A stretch of DNA of 64,000 nucleotides from Strongylocentrotus purpuratus (taxonomy: Eukaryota; Echinodermata; Echinoidea; Camarodonta; Strongylocentrotidae). Under the pieces are notes generated by a model. The model did not search any database and was not told the DNA's origin. It was given only the letters and a program-made list of their open reading frames with translations. The stretch is taken from NCBI RefSeq assembly GCF_000002235.5, contig NW_022145612.1:62027304-62091303 (forward strand), given 5' to 3'. Position numbers and translations under genes: made by a program. Below, in pieces: positions 42,462-55,107 of the stretch (positions are counted from its first letter, which is position 1; the number at the start of each line of letters is the position of its first letter).

Positions 42462-42612
42462 ATGTTGTATAAAACAAATAATGAATGTTTTTCATTGGTT
42501 CAAATAGTGCGAATATTTTCATTCGTTGAAAGATTAACGTTAATTCTATTCAACTCGGCTGACGCCTCGTTGAATAGAATTGTCATAACCATTCATTATT
42601 TGTATAATATTG
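42462..42612. mobile_element. Foldback MITE (about 150 bp)
   Basis: The outer arms ACAAATAATGAATG and CATTCATTATTTGT are exact reverse complements. The inner arms AATTCTATTCAAC and GTTGAATAGAATT are too. The loop is TCGGCTGACGCCTC. It is non-coding. Confidence 0.75.
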
Positions 42613-43277
42613 TTTTGCTCTCCTCTTTATTTCTTTATATGATGTAATGATATAAAATGTAGTACAGTTAACACCAGACCCATCTTGTCTGTGTTGGTTG
42701 AATTTCTAAGCAATTTTGGACTAAGAATGCATGCCATACAAAATTTAACTTCAAATTATATCCCTTGTTTAAAGCTTTAGAAGCTCTGATCTGCACTATT
42801 ATTTTCACTGACTATTTGTATTTGACAAGAAACTTGAGGCATGTTATTATTTTGTGCATTTGATAGTCATATTTTTGTTGTTTATTCTTTACTTATTTGT
42901 ACAGGGTCTGAGCATGATGGAGAAGGTCAGTGCCGGGGATGAAATACTTGGAATATATTGCGTGTACTTTGAAGTCTTTTCGATTCTCTTTTGATCTTCA
43001 CACTGGGAAAGTCTTAATTTGTTGCTTGTTGAAATGATGGAAGAGTTTTTCATATACCTACTTTTGGCACCTTCAGTACCTGAAAATATGTGTAGGGGTG
43101 GTGCAGCAAGATATGCAAAATGTGTTCCAACAACCAACACTCTAAATAATGTTACTGTATTCAAATTAAGGTATGAGCTTTGAATATTACTTCTACAAAG
43201 AGACATTGCAGCTTGAATACACTCTTAGTATAAACATTAAAATGACTTGAGTATTGTAGTCAACGCAATAGTACCCA

Positions 43278-43465
43278 CTTGCCTAGAATAGATTGCATAC
43301 AGAACCCAAGTCCATCGTGGGCTAGATTGCATACAGAACCCAAGTCTATATTGGGCTAGATTGCATACAGAACCCAAGTCCATATTGGGCTAGATTGCAT
43401 ACAGAACCCAAGTCCATATTGGGCTAGATTGCATACAGAACCCAAGTCCATATTGGGCTCCTTTC
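43278..43465. repeat. Minisatellite, about four 42-bp units
   Basis: The unit is GGGCTAGATTGCATACAGAA followed by CCCAAGTCCATATT. The last three units are almost identical. Confidence 0.9.
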
Positions 43466-44880
43466 ACAGGGTGGGTATCCTATATTTTCTTCAAGTAATT
43501 TGCTTGAGGTTGATTTCATACATTCTAGCTGTACACATACTATTTTTTTTCAGGTGATTGTTACATTTTAAGGTTTGGTAACTGTATTTTAAAATGTATG
43601 AAAAGTAAGAAAAGATAGTGTTGATTTCAATTAACAAACTAAAATGTAGTACAGAATAGTCTTTAACAAGTCACAACTTCACAAATTCATTAGATGAAAT
43701 CGAGGGCTACACAAGAAATAAATAAATTGTATGTGTCATTTTGCAATTATTGGGTAATATCGCCTGTAATTTCACGCTTATTTTTGGTGTTAAGAGACCA
43801 AAAAAAAAAGCAGAGGTCAACACTGAATATTCAAAGGCAGCTCTTGATGTAAACACTGCTTGTCACTGACTGAATTATACCCTTATTAATGATTACCATT
43901 GCATTTGAGAGAGGGTAAACTATAGCCTACATGTACGTCTGATGATGCGATGAGTCTTTAGGTAATACATCACTGTGTTTACCGAGAGTCCTTTTCAGGA
44001 CACCTCAATCCTCCCTCTCTCTCACATGGTGCATCCGCAAGCCTACTGTATATCACTGTGTTTGTTGACATGTCTATACTGCATTCTTGTAATAATAGTT
44101 TTCTAGTATCATAACAGTAATGATATTGGTTTTAATTTATCTACATATATTGAGGTTGAATGTGTGTATTTCCCACCTAATAGGATCTCTGTTACTAAAT
44201 TATTTGAAACTGAAGGGCATTCTTGGGTGGAATGTAAAACCAACTAAGTGGATGAGATAGTATGTTTATAATAATCACATGATACAAGATAATCAGACTA
44301 TGATCCAATGCCATTGTCATATAAAAAATAAAGGTAAAGGGTGTGTGAAAAAAAATATCTGCATAAAGCAATAAAATAGTCTGGTTATGATTATAATGTG
44401 CATGCAGCAGAATAGAGACATTTCAGTGTTACAATTTTGTATCTAAACATGACATTAAACAAAGGAAAAGGGAAAAAATGTCTACATTTTGATATAAAAA
44501 TCAGTTTTTCAAAAGATTAAAAGACCTGTTGATCTTATTGTATAATCCTATGGTCCAGTTTCTTAGTATTGTATTTGTCAAAGTGTCATGGTATAGGAGT
44601 GCCAAGGGGGGGGGGGGGGGTAGGATAAGATTGCCTCCCCTTTGATTGGCCAATAATGGTTGGTAATGGGTAAAAGGTGTAATAAGAGAAAGGGGAAGAA
44701 GGAGGTGGAATAGAAAAAAGAAAAGAGGGTGAGAGAGGAATGGAGAGAGAGAGGGAGGGGAGAATGTTTTGTTTTTTTTTTGGGGGGGGGGGGGCGTTGA
44801 TTTGAAGTGTGCAATATATTCAAGAATAGACCATAGTTTAATTTGGGATTTAGGTCTTGAACAAAGAGTTATCATGGTTG

Positions 44881-46222
44881 AGAGATAGAGGGGAACACGA
44901 TTCGTTGTACAGTTCTCGACTCTTAATCCTCGTCTGAATTCAGTTTTCCCCCTCCCGCGCAAAGCGCGGAAGCTTTTACGATTCATTAAATCATTAGAGA
45001 AAGAAAACGATTTGTTGTTTTACTGTTCTCGAAAATAATACTCGTCTGAATTTAGGTTTCCCCCCTCCCGCGAGATTTTTACGTTTCATTAAATCATTAG
45101 AGAAACAAGACGATTCGTTGTACCGTTTTCTACTCTTAATGTTCTCCTTTTTCTTCCTACGTCCCCAAAAATCAGGGGTTTTGGGCAATAAATTACTGTC
45201 AGAAGAGCTTCTAAGGGCCCGCCTTAGGACCCAAGGTGGAATCCAGGGGGCAGAGCCCCCGGAAGCTAAGGGGTTTTAGGCATTTAATCTTGGTCAGATG
45301 AGCATATTTTGATGCCTCATTATTTTTTGACACTGGCAATTAACTATTCTTTCTTTCTTGCTCTCTTTCTTTTTTATTTCTCTGAATGAACAGTCATCAT
45401 GGGGGGGGGGGGGGGGGGGGAGGTGGGACCTCGAGGTTCCCGATCCCTGCCGTTCCTCGGGCCCTGACATGTAGGAATCTCAAGAATCATATTTCTTGCT
45501 TGGCTGTAAATTTAGGAATTCGCCATTTTCCAACAAACGCATAAAAAATATGATTTTCTAAAAAGTCAGGAAATTATGTCATTTCAGCATTATTTGTAAT
45601 CCACTGTTATGGAATTAGAAATAAACCACGTTTGAATTTGATTTCCCCCAAGTCCCCCCCCCCCCTCCTATTAGTACGCCAGTATCTTCTCTTTTCCTTT
45701 TTTCTTTCCCCTTCCTTCTCTCTTATTTTTTTGATTGGGGGGGGGGGGGCAACAACCTGGGAGGCAAGGCCCTTTCGGCCCCCCGAACTCCTTCTTCCCC
45801 CTTTTCTTTTCTTCTTCCTTTTCTTTCTTTCCCTTTCCCTTCTTTTCCTTTCTTCTCTCTTTTTTGCGGGGGGGGGGGGGGGCAGAGAGGGGAGCCCCCA
45901 GAAGCTCAGGGGTTATATACATTAAATTACTGTCAGATGAGCATATTTTACAACTTATTTGTGACACTGGCAGGTCACAAATTGGAGTGGGATCCAGGGG
46001 GCAGAGCCCCACGAAGGCTCAGGGGTTCTAGGCAATAGATCATGGTCAGATGAGCATCCAGGTGCCCGCCTTAGGGCTCTGGGTGGGGTCCAGGGGGCGG
46101 AGCCTCTGGAATCTCAGGGGTTTTGGGCAATAAATTATGGTCAGATGAGCATATTTTTATATCTTATTTGTGACACTGGCAGGACCCAGGGGGCGGAGCC
46201 CCAAGAAGCTTAGGGGTTTAGG
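44881..46222. mobile_element. Compound satellite-bearing element, copy 2 (partial)
   Basis: Two to three array A units (44895-45150), then array B units, a tail (GATCCCTGCCGTTC, TTAGGAATTCGCCATTT, ATTTGTAATCCACTGTTATG), a T/C-rich block, a G run with CAACAACCTGGGAGGCA, and more array B (45890-46222). It lacks the CAGGCGCGGATCCAGG head. The tail is closely related to 50510-50830. Confidence 0.6.
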
Positions 46223-48204
46223 CAGAGGCGGCGGACCCAGGGGGGGGGGGGGGGGCAGGGGGGCCCCACTTTTTCAAGTACCCAAAAGTGCCCCTTTTTC
46301 CATGGGAAAAGTGCCCCTTTAACTTTGTAAGAAGCCCCCTTTTTACATAAAAAGTGCCCCTATTACTTTGATATGTGCCCCTGTTAATTTGTAAAAGTGC
46401 CCCCTCTCCTTTCCACCTCTGATATGTGCCCCTTTTATTTTGACACGTACCTCTTTTCCCAGACAAGTTCCCAGTTTCCTTTGCAATAAGTTTCTATTTT
46501 CCATTCTCATAAGTGCCCTTTTTAATCTCTAGTAAGTGCCTCTTTTCGGATACGAGAAGCGCCCCTTTTCACTTTTGTTAAGCGCCTCCTTCACTTTGAC
46601 AATTGGCCCTTTTCCTTTGTAAGAAGTGCCCCTTTCCCTTTTAATAACTACCTCTTTTTAACTCGGATAAGCGCACCTTATATTTTCAAATGTGCCCCCT
46701 TTCCTTTCTAATAAGTGCCCCTTTTCCTTATGATAAGTGCCCCCATTTAACAAAGAGCCCTTCGCTTTTTCATAAATGCCCCTTTTCACCTATGAAAATA
46801 GTCCTTTTTCATTTTACTAGTGCTCCTTTTCATGTCTGGTAAATGACCCTATTCAATTCTGAGAGACAATCGTTTTATTTTGACAATTAAGTGCCCCCTT
46901 TTCCTCCTGATAAGTGCTCTTTTCATCTCTAATAACACCCCCTTTTATTTTGACACGTGCCCCTTTTCCTTCCTAATAAATGCTCTTTTTCCTTCATAAT
47001 TTCTGCTTTTCATAAAAGCCCCCTTTCACCTCCAATAAATGCCCCTATCAAAATCTGATCGGTGCTCCTTTTCTTTCAACAAATGCACATTTCCCTTTAT
47101 TATTAGTGCCCCTTTTTCATTTTCATAAGTGCCTCTTTTATATATGGTATTTGCCCCTTTTCAGGTGCGATAAGTGCCCAATTTCCATTCTCATAAGTGC
47201 CTTTTCATCTCTGGTGAGTGCCCCATTTTCACCTCTGATAATAACCCTTTGTACTTTGACACGTGCTCCTTTTATTTTCTAATAAGTGTCTTATCCTTTC
47301 GATAAGTGTCCCCCTTTCCTCTCATCATTAAACGTGCCCCTAATTTCAAGGGCTTAATTGTTCATGCTTAACTTTTTCTGGCCAGAATTAGGCATCTGTT
47401 ACGCGTTTAGTTTAAAACACGGTTGCGCCCATGCTCACTTTTGTAGAATCACCGAAAAACGGCGATCCCGATCGCCGATCGTAAACTCACAAAAAGATGC
47501 GTTTACAATTTGTAATCGCGTTTAAATGGGGTCAACGCACTGACCTCTAGTGGGTCTACGTAGCATGTAAAGTGCAGGTTGCGAATCCAGCTGCAAGGCC
47601 AATTAAGGCCACACAGAGAGAATTGCCTGGAGGAGCCAGAGAAAATTAAGCATAGTACACCGTGGAACTGCGATTACGATGAGCGTTTACGATGTGCGTT
47701 TCAGATCGCTCATTCTACCTTCAAAATCAAGCATAAACGTAGCCTAAGAGCAATATCTCCCAAAGCTCGCTCGCTACGCTCGCTCACATTTATAGATGTT
47801 ATAATTATATGTTACTTATCAAAGGTCTTTTCAGTTTGCTGTTATGAAAATCTGCTTATTTATAACCCGATGAGGATTGGTTTTTCCTCCTTATAAGATG
47901 TAGTTTTCGCACTATGACCTCACAAATCTTATATTTTTCCTCGCTCGCAAATGATTTTTTTCGACCATCACACCCAACTGCAAGGATGAAGCTTTGAAAA
48001 GCAATATTTTATACGATGTATAAAGAGAAACAAACATTGAAACCATCCCTGATAATGTAATCAAATTTTAGGGGTATATATACCAATGTCTAAAAATTGT
48101 TTATTTTCGCTTTGAGATTTCTCTTTGTAGGTGCCCTTTTTCCCCAGAAAGTGCCCTTTTTTGTTGGTGCTCCCCCCACTTTGGAAGTCGCTCCGCCGCC
48201 TCTG
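46223..48204. mobile_element. TIR element with GTGCCCCTTTT tandem repeats (about 2 kb)
   Basis: The left end CAGAGGCGGCGGACCC and the right end GCTCCGCCGCCTCTG pair over about 13 bases. From 46290 to 47345 it is a ~1-kb array of degenerate 25-28-bp units near ATAAGTGCCCCTTTTC, some 40 copies. Then come AGCTCGCTCGCTACGCTCGC, TTTTTCCTCGCTCGC and an end block shared, inverted, with 14929-15330. The flanks share only AGG. It is non-coding, though repeated KRGTYQ-like peptides appear on the minus strand by chance. Confidence 0.7.
47363..47745. mobile_element. MITE nested in the GTGCCCC element
   Basis: The related element at 15330 is continuous where this copy is split (…CTTA / CTAAGAGCAA). The insert has loosely matching inverted ends (GTTCATGCTTAACTTT against GTTTATGCTTGATTTT). 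A CGATCCCGATCGCCGATCG stretch lies inside. Confidence 0.5.
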
Positions 48205-48623
48205 AGGACGGGAGAATTTACTCAGCCGAGATCAAATAATGTATGCAGTTCGGATTCTGTCTATTGAAATACTATTATTCTTATCAGGTGAATGAAATAA
48301 TTTGTAACGAGGCACTTACGCTTATGCATTCATTTGGTTACATTACGAAATTGGCCTATTGTACGGCGATACAACTCTTCCGTCGAGTTTAGGGAACGAA
48401 CGCTATTATGGCAGAGAACGGTCGTGAAAATCAACAAGACCATGGACTTAATACGGATGGACATTCAACGTGATTCTTTCTTTGATCCAATCATAGTCGC
48501 CGCCTTCTGATTATGTGCATCTTAATGAGAACATTCAGCTGTTTTAACGACTGCGTAAGCATTTTCAGTCATTGATAAAAAGGAGCAGTTTCCCTCTCTT
48601 GGGTTTTGTTTGGATGGTGTGCT
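48205..48623. other. Intergenic spacer
   Basis: No gene or repeat family was recognised. The last eight bases are the left target duplication of the next element. Confidence 0.5.
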
Positions 48624-50999
48624 CAGGCGCGGATCCAGGATTTCTTAGGGGGGGGGGCCCAAATTTGAAATTATGCGAGCCAAATATTGGTACGTAATGG
48701 TGACCAGCAGTGACGTAATGCGGGGAGAGGGGGGGGGGGTGGGTGCAGGGAGGGGCGAGTTCCCCCTCCCTCTTGACGTTTCATTGAATTATTAGATAAA
48801 GAAGACGTTTCGTTGTACCGTTTTCGAAAATAATCCTCGTCTAAATTCAGTTTTTCCCCGCCCGCGCAAAGGCGCGGGAGCTTTTACGATTCATTAAACC
48901 ATTAGAGAAAAAAGTCGATTCGTCGTACAGTTCTCGACTCTAAATCCTCATCTGAATTCAGGCCCCCCCCCCCCCCTCCCGCGCGAAGCGCTGAAGCTTT
49001 TAAGTTTCATTAAAATCATTAGAGAAAGAAGACGATTCGTTGTACCGTTCTCGAAAATAATCCTCGTCTGAATTTAGTTCCCCCCCCCCAATCCCGCGCG
49101 AAGCGCGGAAGCTTTTACATTTCATTAAATCATTAGAGAAACAAGACGATTCGTATTACCTTTCTCGACTCTGAATCCTAGTCTGAATTCAGTTTTTCCC
49201 CTACCGCGCAAAGCGCGGAATTTTTGACGTTTCATAAGATTATGAGAGAAAGAAGATGATTCGCTGTACCGTTCTCGACTCTTAATCCTTGTCTGAATTC
49301 AGTTCCCCCCTCCCCTCCTGCGCGAAGCGCGGAAGCTTAAACGTTTCATTAAATCATTAAAGAAACAAGACGATTCGCTGTAGAGTTCTCGACTCTTAAT
49401 CCTCGTCTCAATTCAGGCTCCCTCCTCCAGCGCGAAGCGCGGAAGCTTTTAAGTGTCATTAAATCATTAGAGAAAGAAGACGATTCGTTGTACCGCTCTC
49501 GACTCTTAATCCTTGTCTAAATTCGTCCCCCCCCCTCCCGCGCGAAGCGTGGAAGCTTTAAGTTTCATTTAAATCAGAAGGAAGACGATTCGTTGTACTG
49601 TTCTCGAAAATAATTCTCGTCTGAATTTAGTTTCCCCCCCCCCCTCCCGCGCGAAGCGCGGAAGCTTTTAGGTTTTATTAAAATCATTAAAGAAAGAAGG
49701 CGATCCGTTATACTGTTCTCGATAATAATCCTCGTCTGAATTAAGTTTTTCCCCTACCGCGCAACGCGCTGAATTTTGGACGTTTCATAAGATTGTGAGA
49801 GAAAGAAGACGATTCGCTGTACCGTTCTCGACTCTTAATCCTTGTCTGAATTCAGTCTCCCCCCCCTCCCCTCCTGCACGAAGCGCGGAAGCTTTGACGT
49901 TTTATTAAATCATTAGAGAAAGAAGACGATGCGTTGTACCGTTCTCTACTCTTAATCCTTGTCTGAATTTCAAAGATGTTCTTTGTCTGCTCCTTTTTAT
50001 TCCTACGGCCTCTTTCTTTTCTCTCCTCTCTTTTTTATTTTGACGGCGATTTTCGGGGACCGCCCCCACAGCCCCCCCCCTGGCTACGCGCCTGCGGTCA
50101 GATAAACACATTTTGATAACTTGTCCGACCCCAGAAGCTCAGGGGCTATAAATTACGGTCAGATAAGCATTCAGGGGCCCGCCTTATAGGGCCCCTGGTG
50201 GGGTCGAGGCGGTGGGGCCCCCGGAGGCTCAGGAGTTTTAGACATTAAATTACCGTCAGATGAGCATCTAAGGGCCCGCCTTAGGGCCCTAGGTGGACTC
50301 CAAGGGCCAGCAGAGCACCCGGAAGCTTGGGGGCTTTAGGCATTTAATCACGGTCAGATGAGCATATTTTGATGCCTCATTATTTTTTGACACTGGCAGT
50401 TAACTCTTTTTTCTTTCTTGCTCTCTTTCTTTTTTTATTTTTCTTTAATATACCTTTTAAAAAAAAGTGTGTGTGTGGGGGGGGGGGGGGGCTCGAGGCT
50501 CTCGATCCCCGCCGTTCCTTGGGCCCTGACATGAAGGAATCTCAAGAATCACATTTCTTGCCTGGCTGTAAATTTAGGAATTTGTCACATAAAACGTATA
50601 ATTTACTAAAAAGTGAGGAAAAATCTCTGAAATTATGTCATTTCAGTATTATTTGTAATCCACCGTTATGGAATTAGAAATAAACCACGTTTAAATTTGA
50701 TTTCCTACAAGCCCCCTACCCCCTATCAGTTCGCCAGTATCTCCCCTTTTTCTTTTTTCTTTCCCTTTCCTTCCTTCTCTCTTATTTTTGTGATTGGGGG
50801 GGGGGGGGGGCAACAGCCTGGGAGGCATCGATCTTTTTCTTCCCCCTTTTCTTTTCTTCTTCCTCTTCTCCCTTTCCCTTTCTCTCCTCTTTCCCTTTCC
50901 CTTCTTTTCCCTTCTTCTCTCTCTCTTTTTTTTTTTTTTTTTTTTTGCGGGGGGGGGGGCCAATGCACGCTCGGCCCCCCCCCCCTGGATCCGCCCCTG
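48624..50999. mobile_element. Compound satellite-bearing element, copy 3, complete with 8-bp target duplication
   Basis: The ends CAGGCGCGGATCCAGG and CCTGGATCCGCCCCTG are inverted repeats. GGTGTGCT flanks both sides exactly (48616-48623 and 51000-51007), fitting hAT. Order: a head of ~150 bases identical in type to 17110, array A (48770-49970), a T/C and G-rich block, array B (50100-50400), a CTCTCTTTCTTTTTTT block, G run, tail, T/C-rich block and G run. There is no transposase. It is the reference copy for the family. Confidence 0.85.
48770..49970. repeat. Satellite array A in copy 3 (about ten units)
   Basis: 110-118-bp spacing of the GACGATTCGTTGTACC motif. GCGCGAAGCGCGGAAGCTT in each unit is a near-palindrome. 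Confidence 0.85.
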
Positions 51000-51007
51000 G
51001 GTGTGCT

Positions 51008-51785
51008 CTGTAAGAGTGTGTCTTCAATAAAAGCATCCTCAATGGGGAGCAGCAAAGTTGAAAAGCAGACGATTTTGGTGATATGAAATGTATTATTACT
51101 GATTCGCAAACTTTCGCACACACCTATACCTTATAAAACAATTAGACGGCCATGATCTGTATCAGCCCTATGCGTTGTACCTCTGGAATATTATGAGAAA
51201 TATATAATATATAATATCATATTATGAGAAATAGGGGGAAACGTGATTTTAGATCACAACCAAAAAATCCAAAATAACCTCTATCTGGTAATATCAACAT
51301 GTTTTTCCAAAAAAAAATACATGTACAGTACACGGAACAACAATTTCCGATTACAAGCCAGAACTGCACATCTATTTTCCATGATTTTAGGCGAGTAATT
51401 ATCTTCTGCGCATGTAGATTAACATGTGTAAAATCACTATCTTGACTCTGTCCCGGCGGCTTTTTGCCGGCGACCATATGAGGAGACCAAAGGGAAGAAA
51501 CATGTACGCAATGTTATTAAGACGACATTGACGGAGACAATCACAATGAATTCGTTAAGAAAACGATGAATGTCCATCCGTAATAGGTCCATGACAAGAC
51601 GGAGAAAATTCTGGTTCGCACATGCGCCGATTGATTATTTTGCTCGGTTACCCTCGTCTTTGCCTTAATTCCGTCGTGTTTTAATCGCTCTAAAATTCGA
51701 CCGGCATTCGAAGTGCATTCCACTTGGACTCTTTTAATATCATTTCGAGCTGCATTCGAGCAGCAATCTAAAGATTTCGACGGCA
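51008..51785. other. Intergenic, no gene seen
   Basis: No exon was recognised. Confidence 0.45.
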
Positions 51786-51791
51786 TTCGAA

Positions 51792-51833
<42 letters not shown>

Positions 51834-51872
51834 GTGAACATTTATAATGCGCCATGTCTGTCAAAAATGACA
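51786..51872. repeat. (AAT)n microsatellite and TATAGCGC-type repeat, copy 5
   Basis: About fourteen AAT units, then TTATAATGCGCCATGTCTG. The order of motifs matches the copies at 45 and 3495, but the GCGC core has drifted. Confidence 0.6.
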
Positions 51873-51949
51873 CTCCAATGCATTCCAATCATTCGGGCCG
51901 CATTCGAGCAGCACTTTTTTATCTAAAGATTCTGACGGCGACGACGACG

Positions 51950-53480
51950 ACGATTCTGACGACGATTCGTTGTACTGCTTTAGATTCCTAATCCTTGTCA
52001 ATCTTCAGTTTTCCGCCTACCGCGCGACTAAGCGCGGAAGCCTCCCCGTTTTTTTTTTTTTTTTGTATATTATTCGAGAAAGAATTAAGACGATTCGTTT
52101 TACCGTTTTCTACTCATAATCCTTGTCTGAATTCAGTTTTATTGGCCCCTCGATCCGCGCGAAGTGCGGAAGCTTCAGTGACCTTTCATTAAATTAATCC
52201 TTGTCTGAAGTCAGTTTCATTATTAGAGAAAGAAGACGATTCGTTGTACCGACTCTTAATCAATGTCTGAATTTTCAAAAATGTTTCTTCGTCCGATAAA
52301 AAGTTAGTTCGTAGGGAAAAAAAATCTGTCGGCCGACCGACATAATGCATCTTACCGTCTTCAAAGTCCTGCATTGATATAGTACACGAGGATCGACACA
52401 GCAACATAATAATCTATGCGTACCTTTTTTTTGCTCCCTCTACGTGACGACTCTACCCAATTACATCCCCCTCTCTCTCTTACTCCTAACCCTCTTCTCT
52501 CATGCTCTTACCCAGGCGCGCCGGAAGCAGTTTGGGATCGGGGGGGGGGGGGGGGGAACATTCCAGGGGCAGTGGCGTAATAAGCAAACACGTTTGGCCG
52601 GAAGGGGAGCAGAAGAAAAATCTGCATCACTACCACTCTTACACGTTACATGCAGGCCCCGTGGAACGTTTTTCAAAGTGGAGTATTAACGATCAGGTAG
52701 AGTGAAAATTGGCGTGGGGTCCAGGGCCTCGGCAGGGGGTGAAGGGGCTGATCTCCCGGAAGCTAAGGATTTTTAGGCATTAAATTACCGTCGGTCAAAT
52801 AAGCATATTTAGATACCTTTTTTGTGACACTGGCAGGTCACTAATTGGCGGGGAGTCCAGGGGGCAGAGCCCCCGGAAGCTCAGGGGTTTTAGGTAATTA
52901 ACTACGCTTAGATTAGCATCCAGGGGCCCTCTTTAAGGCCATTGATGTGGTCCAGGGGGTAGAGCCCCCGGAAGCTCAGGGGTTTTAGATATTTAACTAC
53001 GGTCAGATGAGCATCCAGGGGCCGCCTTAGGGTCCTTAGTGGGGTCCAGGGGCAGAGCCCCCGGAAGCTCAGGGGTTTTAGGTATTTAATTACGGTCAGA
53101 TTAGCATCCAGGGGCCCGCCTAGCTTAGGGCCCTTGGTGGGGTCCAGGGGGCAGAGCCCCCAGAAGCTCGGTTTTTTTAAAGGTATTTCATTACGGTCAT
53201 ATAAGCATCCAGGGCACCGCCTTAGGGCCCATGTTGGGGTCCAGGGGCAGAGTCCCCGGAAGCTCAGGGGTTTTAGGTATTTCATTACGGTCATATAAGC
53301 ATCCAGGGCACCGCCTTAGGGCTCATGGTGGGGTCCAGGGGGCGGAGCCCCCGTAAGCTCCGGGATTTTTAGTCATTTAATTACGGTCAGATGAGCATAT
53401 TTTGTGATATTGGCAGGTCCCTAATTTTTTTTCTTTCTCTTTCTATCTTTATCTCTGTAACATACTTTTCGAGCCCCCGA
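51950..53480. repeat. Compound satellite block, copy 4 (arrays A and B)
   Basis: Two to three diverged array A units (to 52280), the dispersed repeat 52299-52513, a CAGGCGCGCCGGAAGCAG segment with a G run, then about six array B units (52700-53400) at ~95-100-bp spacing with the GGGGGCAGAGCCCCCGGAAG core. An open minus-strand frame through array B (repeated KYLKPLSFRGLCPW) arises from the repeat. Confidence 0.7.
52299..52513. repeat. Dispersed repeat, homologous to 16135-16380
   Basis: Same order of blocks, ending CATGCTCTTACCC. Confidence 0.65.
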
Positions 53481-54950
53481 GCTCAGCGGTTCTGCAGGCC
53501 CTGACTCAAAGGCTTCAAAATAAGCATATCTTTTGACTGTAATTTGGGAATTTCTAATTTTTCCAACAAACGCATAAAAGCTACACGCCTGGCAAGAGGA
53601 CCCCATATTTTGTGTGTTGTAATTCTCAAATGAAAGTTAATTTTGAGTTTGCTTCTTGCTCAGTTAGATGGAAAATAAAAAGGCCTCCTCTCAAATTGGC
53701 CCAAAACATCGTTATTTTCTTGTAAATAGCGATTAATGATTTTAAAAAGACAACGGGTCCTTTAAAACAACAAAGAAGTTTGATTTCTTGTTAAAATCAT
53801 TTGCATGAATATAAATAGATGCTTACTGTCAATTAGATGGAAGATCTTTTCAAAATATTATTCTTAATTGCAGCACGTATAGACTCTAGTATTTTTTCAT
53901 ACACACGGGGGATTAGAGGATTATATAAATCGCAACGACTCAGCCAGCCGGGGGGGGGGGGGGGGGGGGGGGCACGTCCCTGTTTTTCGGCAATTTTTTG
54001 GCGAATTTAGGGCTGATTTTAACATATTTTTTTTTGGCCGGGGGGGGGGGGCACGTGCCCCCTGTGCCCCCTTGATCCGCCACTGCATTCATCCCTAATG
54101 TGCCAGCTTGTAGAAAGTGGATAAATGAAATGAAACCTTTCAAATGCTGTAAACGTAGAAATTAAATATGACCCTTGAATGCGAAAGATGAACACAAATT
54201 TTATTTTCTCTCCTCTCGATCTCTTCCCCTTTCTTCCTTTCCCCCTCCTTTTTCTCCTCTCCCTTTTCTCTCCTCCCTCTTTTCTTCTTCTTTCTCTCCT
54301 CCCTCTTTTCTTGTCCTTTCCCTTCCCTTTTCTTTCTTTTTCCCCTCCTTTTTTTTACCGGGCAGGGGGGGGGGGGGGGCGCACGCGCCCCCTGTGCCCC
54401 CTGAGTCCTCCATTTTAAAGTATTAATGATCAGGTAGAGCGTAGCGAGTGGAGCGTAAATTTACATGGGGTCGATCGAGGGACAGGCCACTCTCCTATTT
54501 CTTTCTCTCTTTCTTTCTTTAATACTTTTTCAAAAAAGGAATGGGGGCTCGAGCCCCTATAGCGCCTATAGCCCCGCCGCACAGCGGGCCAGGGAGGAAC
54601 CATTAAATTTCGCCAAAATTAATTTTAGTAATTTTTTTTTCTCCCTTCTTACCAAGTTAAAGGGTAATACATTGAAGAATACCACAGTAAAATATTTAAT
54701 GCCTATTTCATGTAATAGCCGATTTTCCTTTCCACATCGCCTCGAAAAATGTGTTTATTTTGGTCCGCGGTGTCAGAACTATGTCACGCGCCCCCACGCG
54801 CCATAGTTTATGACCGCGAATCCTTCATGATTCAGCAGCGGACCAAACTAAACACATCTTTCGGGGTAATGTGGCAAGAAAAATTGGCTCTAGAAAGCGG
54901 CAGCCTAATCTTGTATCAAATTAAAGCTTATCAGAAGAAATATTGGTAAC
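53481..54950. other. Repeat-derived intergenic DNA
   Basis: CAACGACTCAGCCAGCC with a G run (53932-53970) and GATCCGCCACTG (54073-54084) mark another worn element. A T/C-rich tract (54205-54360) ends in a G run. GATCAGGTAGAGCGTAGCGA at 54428 matches a segment near 52690. No gene was seen. Confidence 0.5.
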
Positions 54951-55107
54951 AAAAATTAAATATATATAATATATATAAATTATATATATAATGAAAATAG
55001 CGCATTACCATTATATATATATATAATGAAAAGCGCATTTCCATTATATAATATATAACGAAATGCACATTTCCATTATTTAAAATCATGGAAATGCGCT
55101 TTTCATT
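54951..55107. repeat. AT-rich palindromic tandem repeat, left part
   Basis: Repeats of TATATAATGAAAAGCGCAT and ATGCGC...CATTATATA in both orientations. It can fold extensively. Confidence 0.7.

Larger units (their letters stand above)
41419..44880. other. Intergenic, no gene seen
   Basis: G and C homopolymer runs lie near 41690-41715, 41830-41850, 44607-44622 and 44773-44795. A foldback and a minisatellite are listed separately. No exon was supported, and no canonical AATAAA was found close to the GTF3C2 stop. Confidence 0.5.

Noticed and set aside
47540-47640. Possible tRNA-derived segment (TAGTGGGTCTACG, GGTTGCGAATCC)
   Set aside because: The box B match is poor and no arms fold; it lies in a nested MITE.
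51541-51888. 115-codon minus-strand frame with a Leu run
   Set aside because: The Leu run is the (AAT)n microsatellite; the rest is unsupported.
52908-53294. Minus-strand frame with repeated KYLKPLSFRGLCPW
   Set aside because: It tracks the array B satellite; the peptide repeat mirrors the DNA repeat and has no family match.
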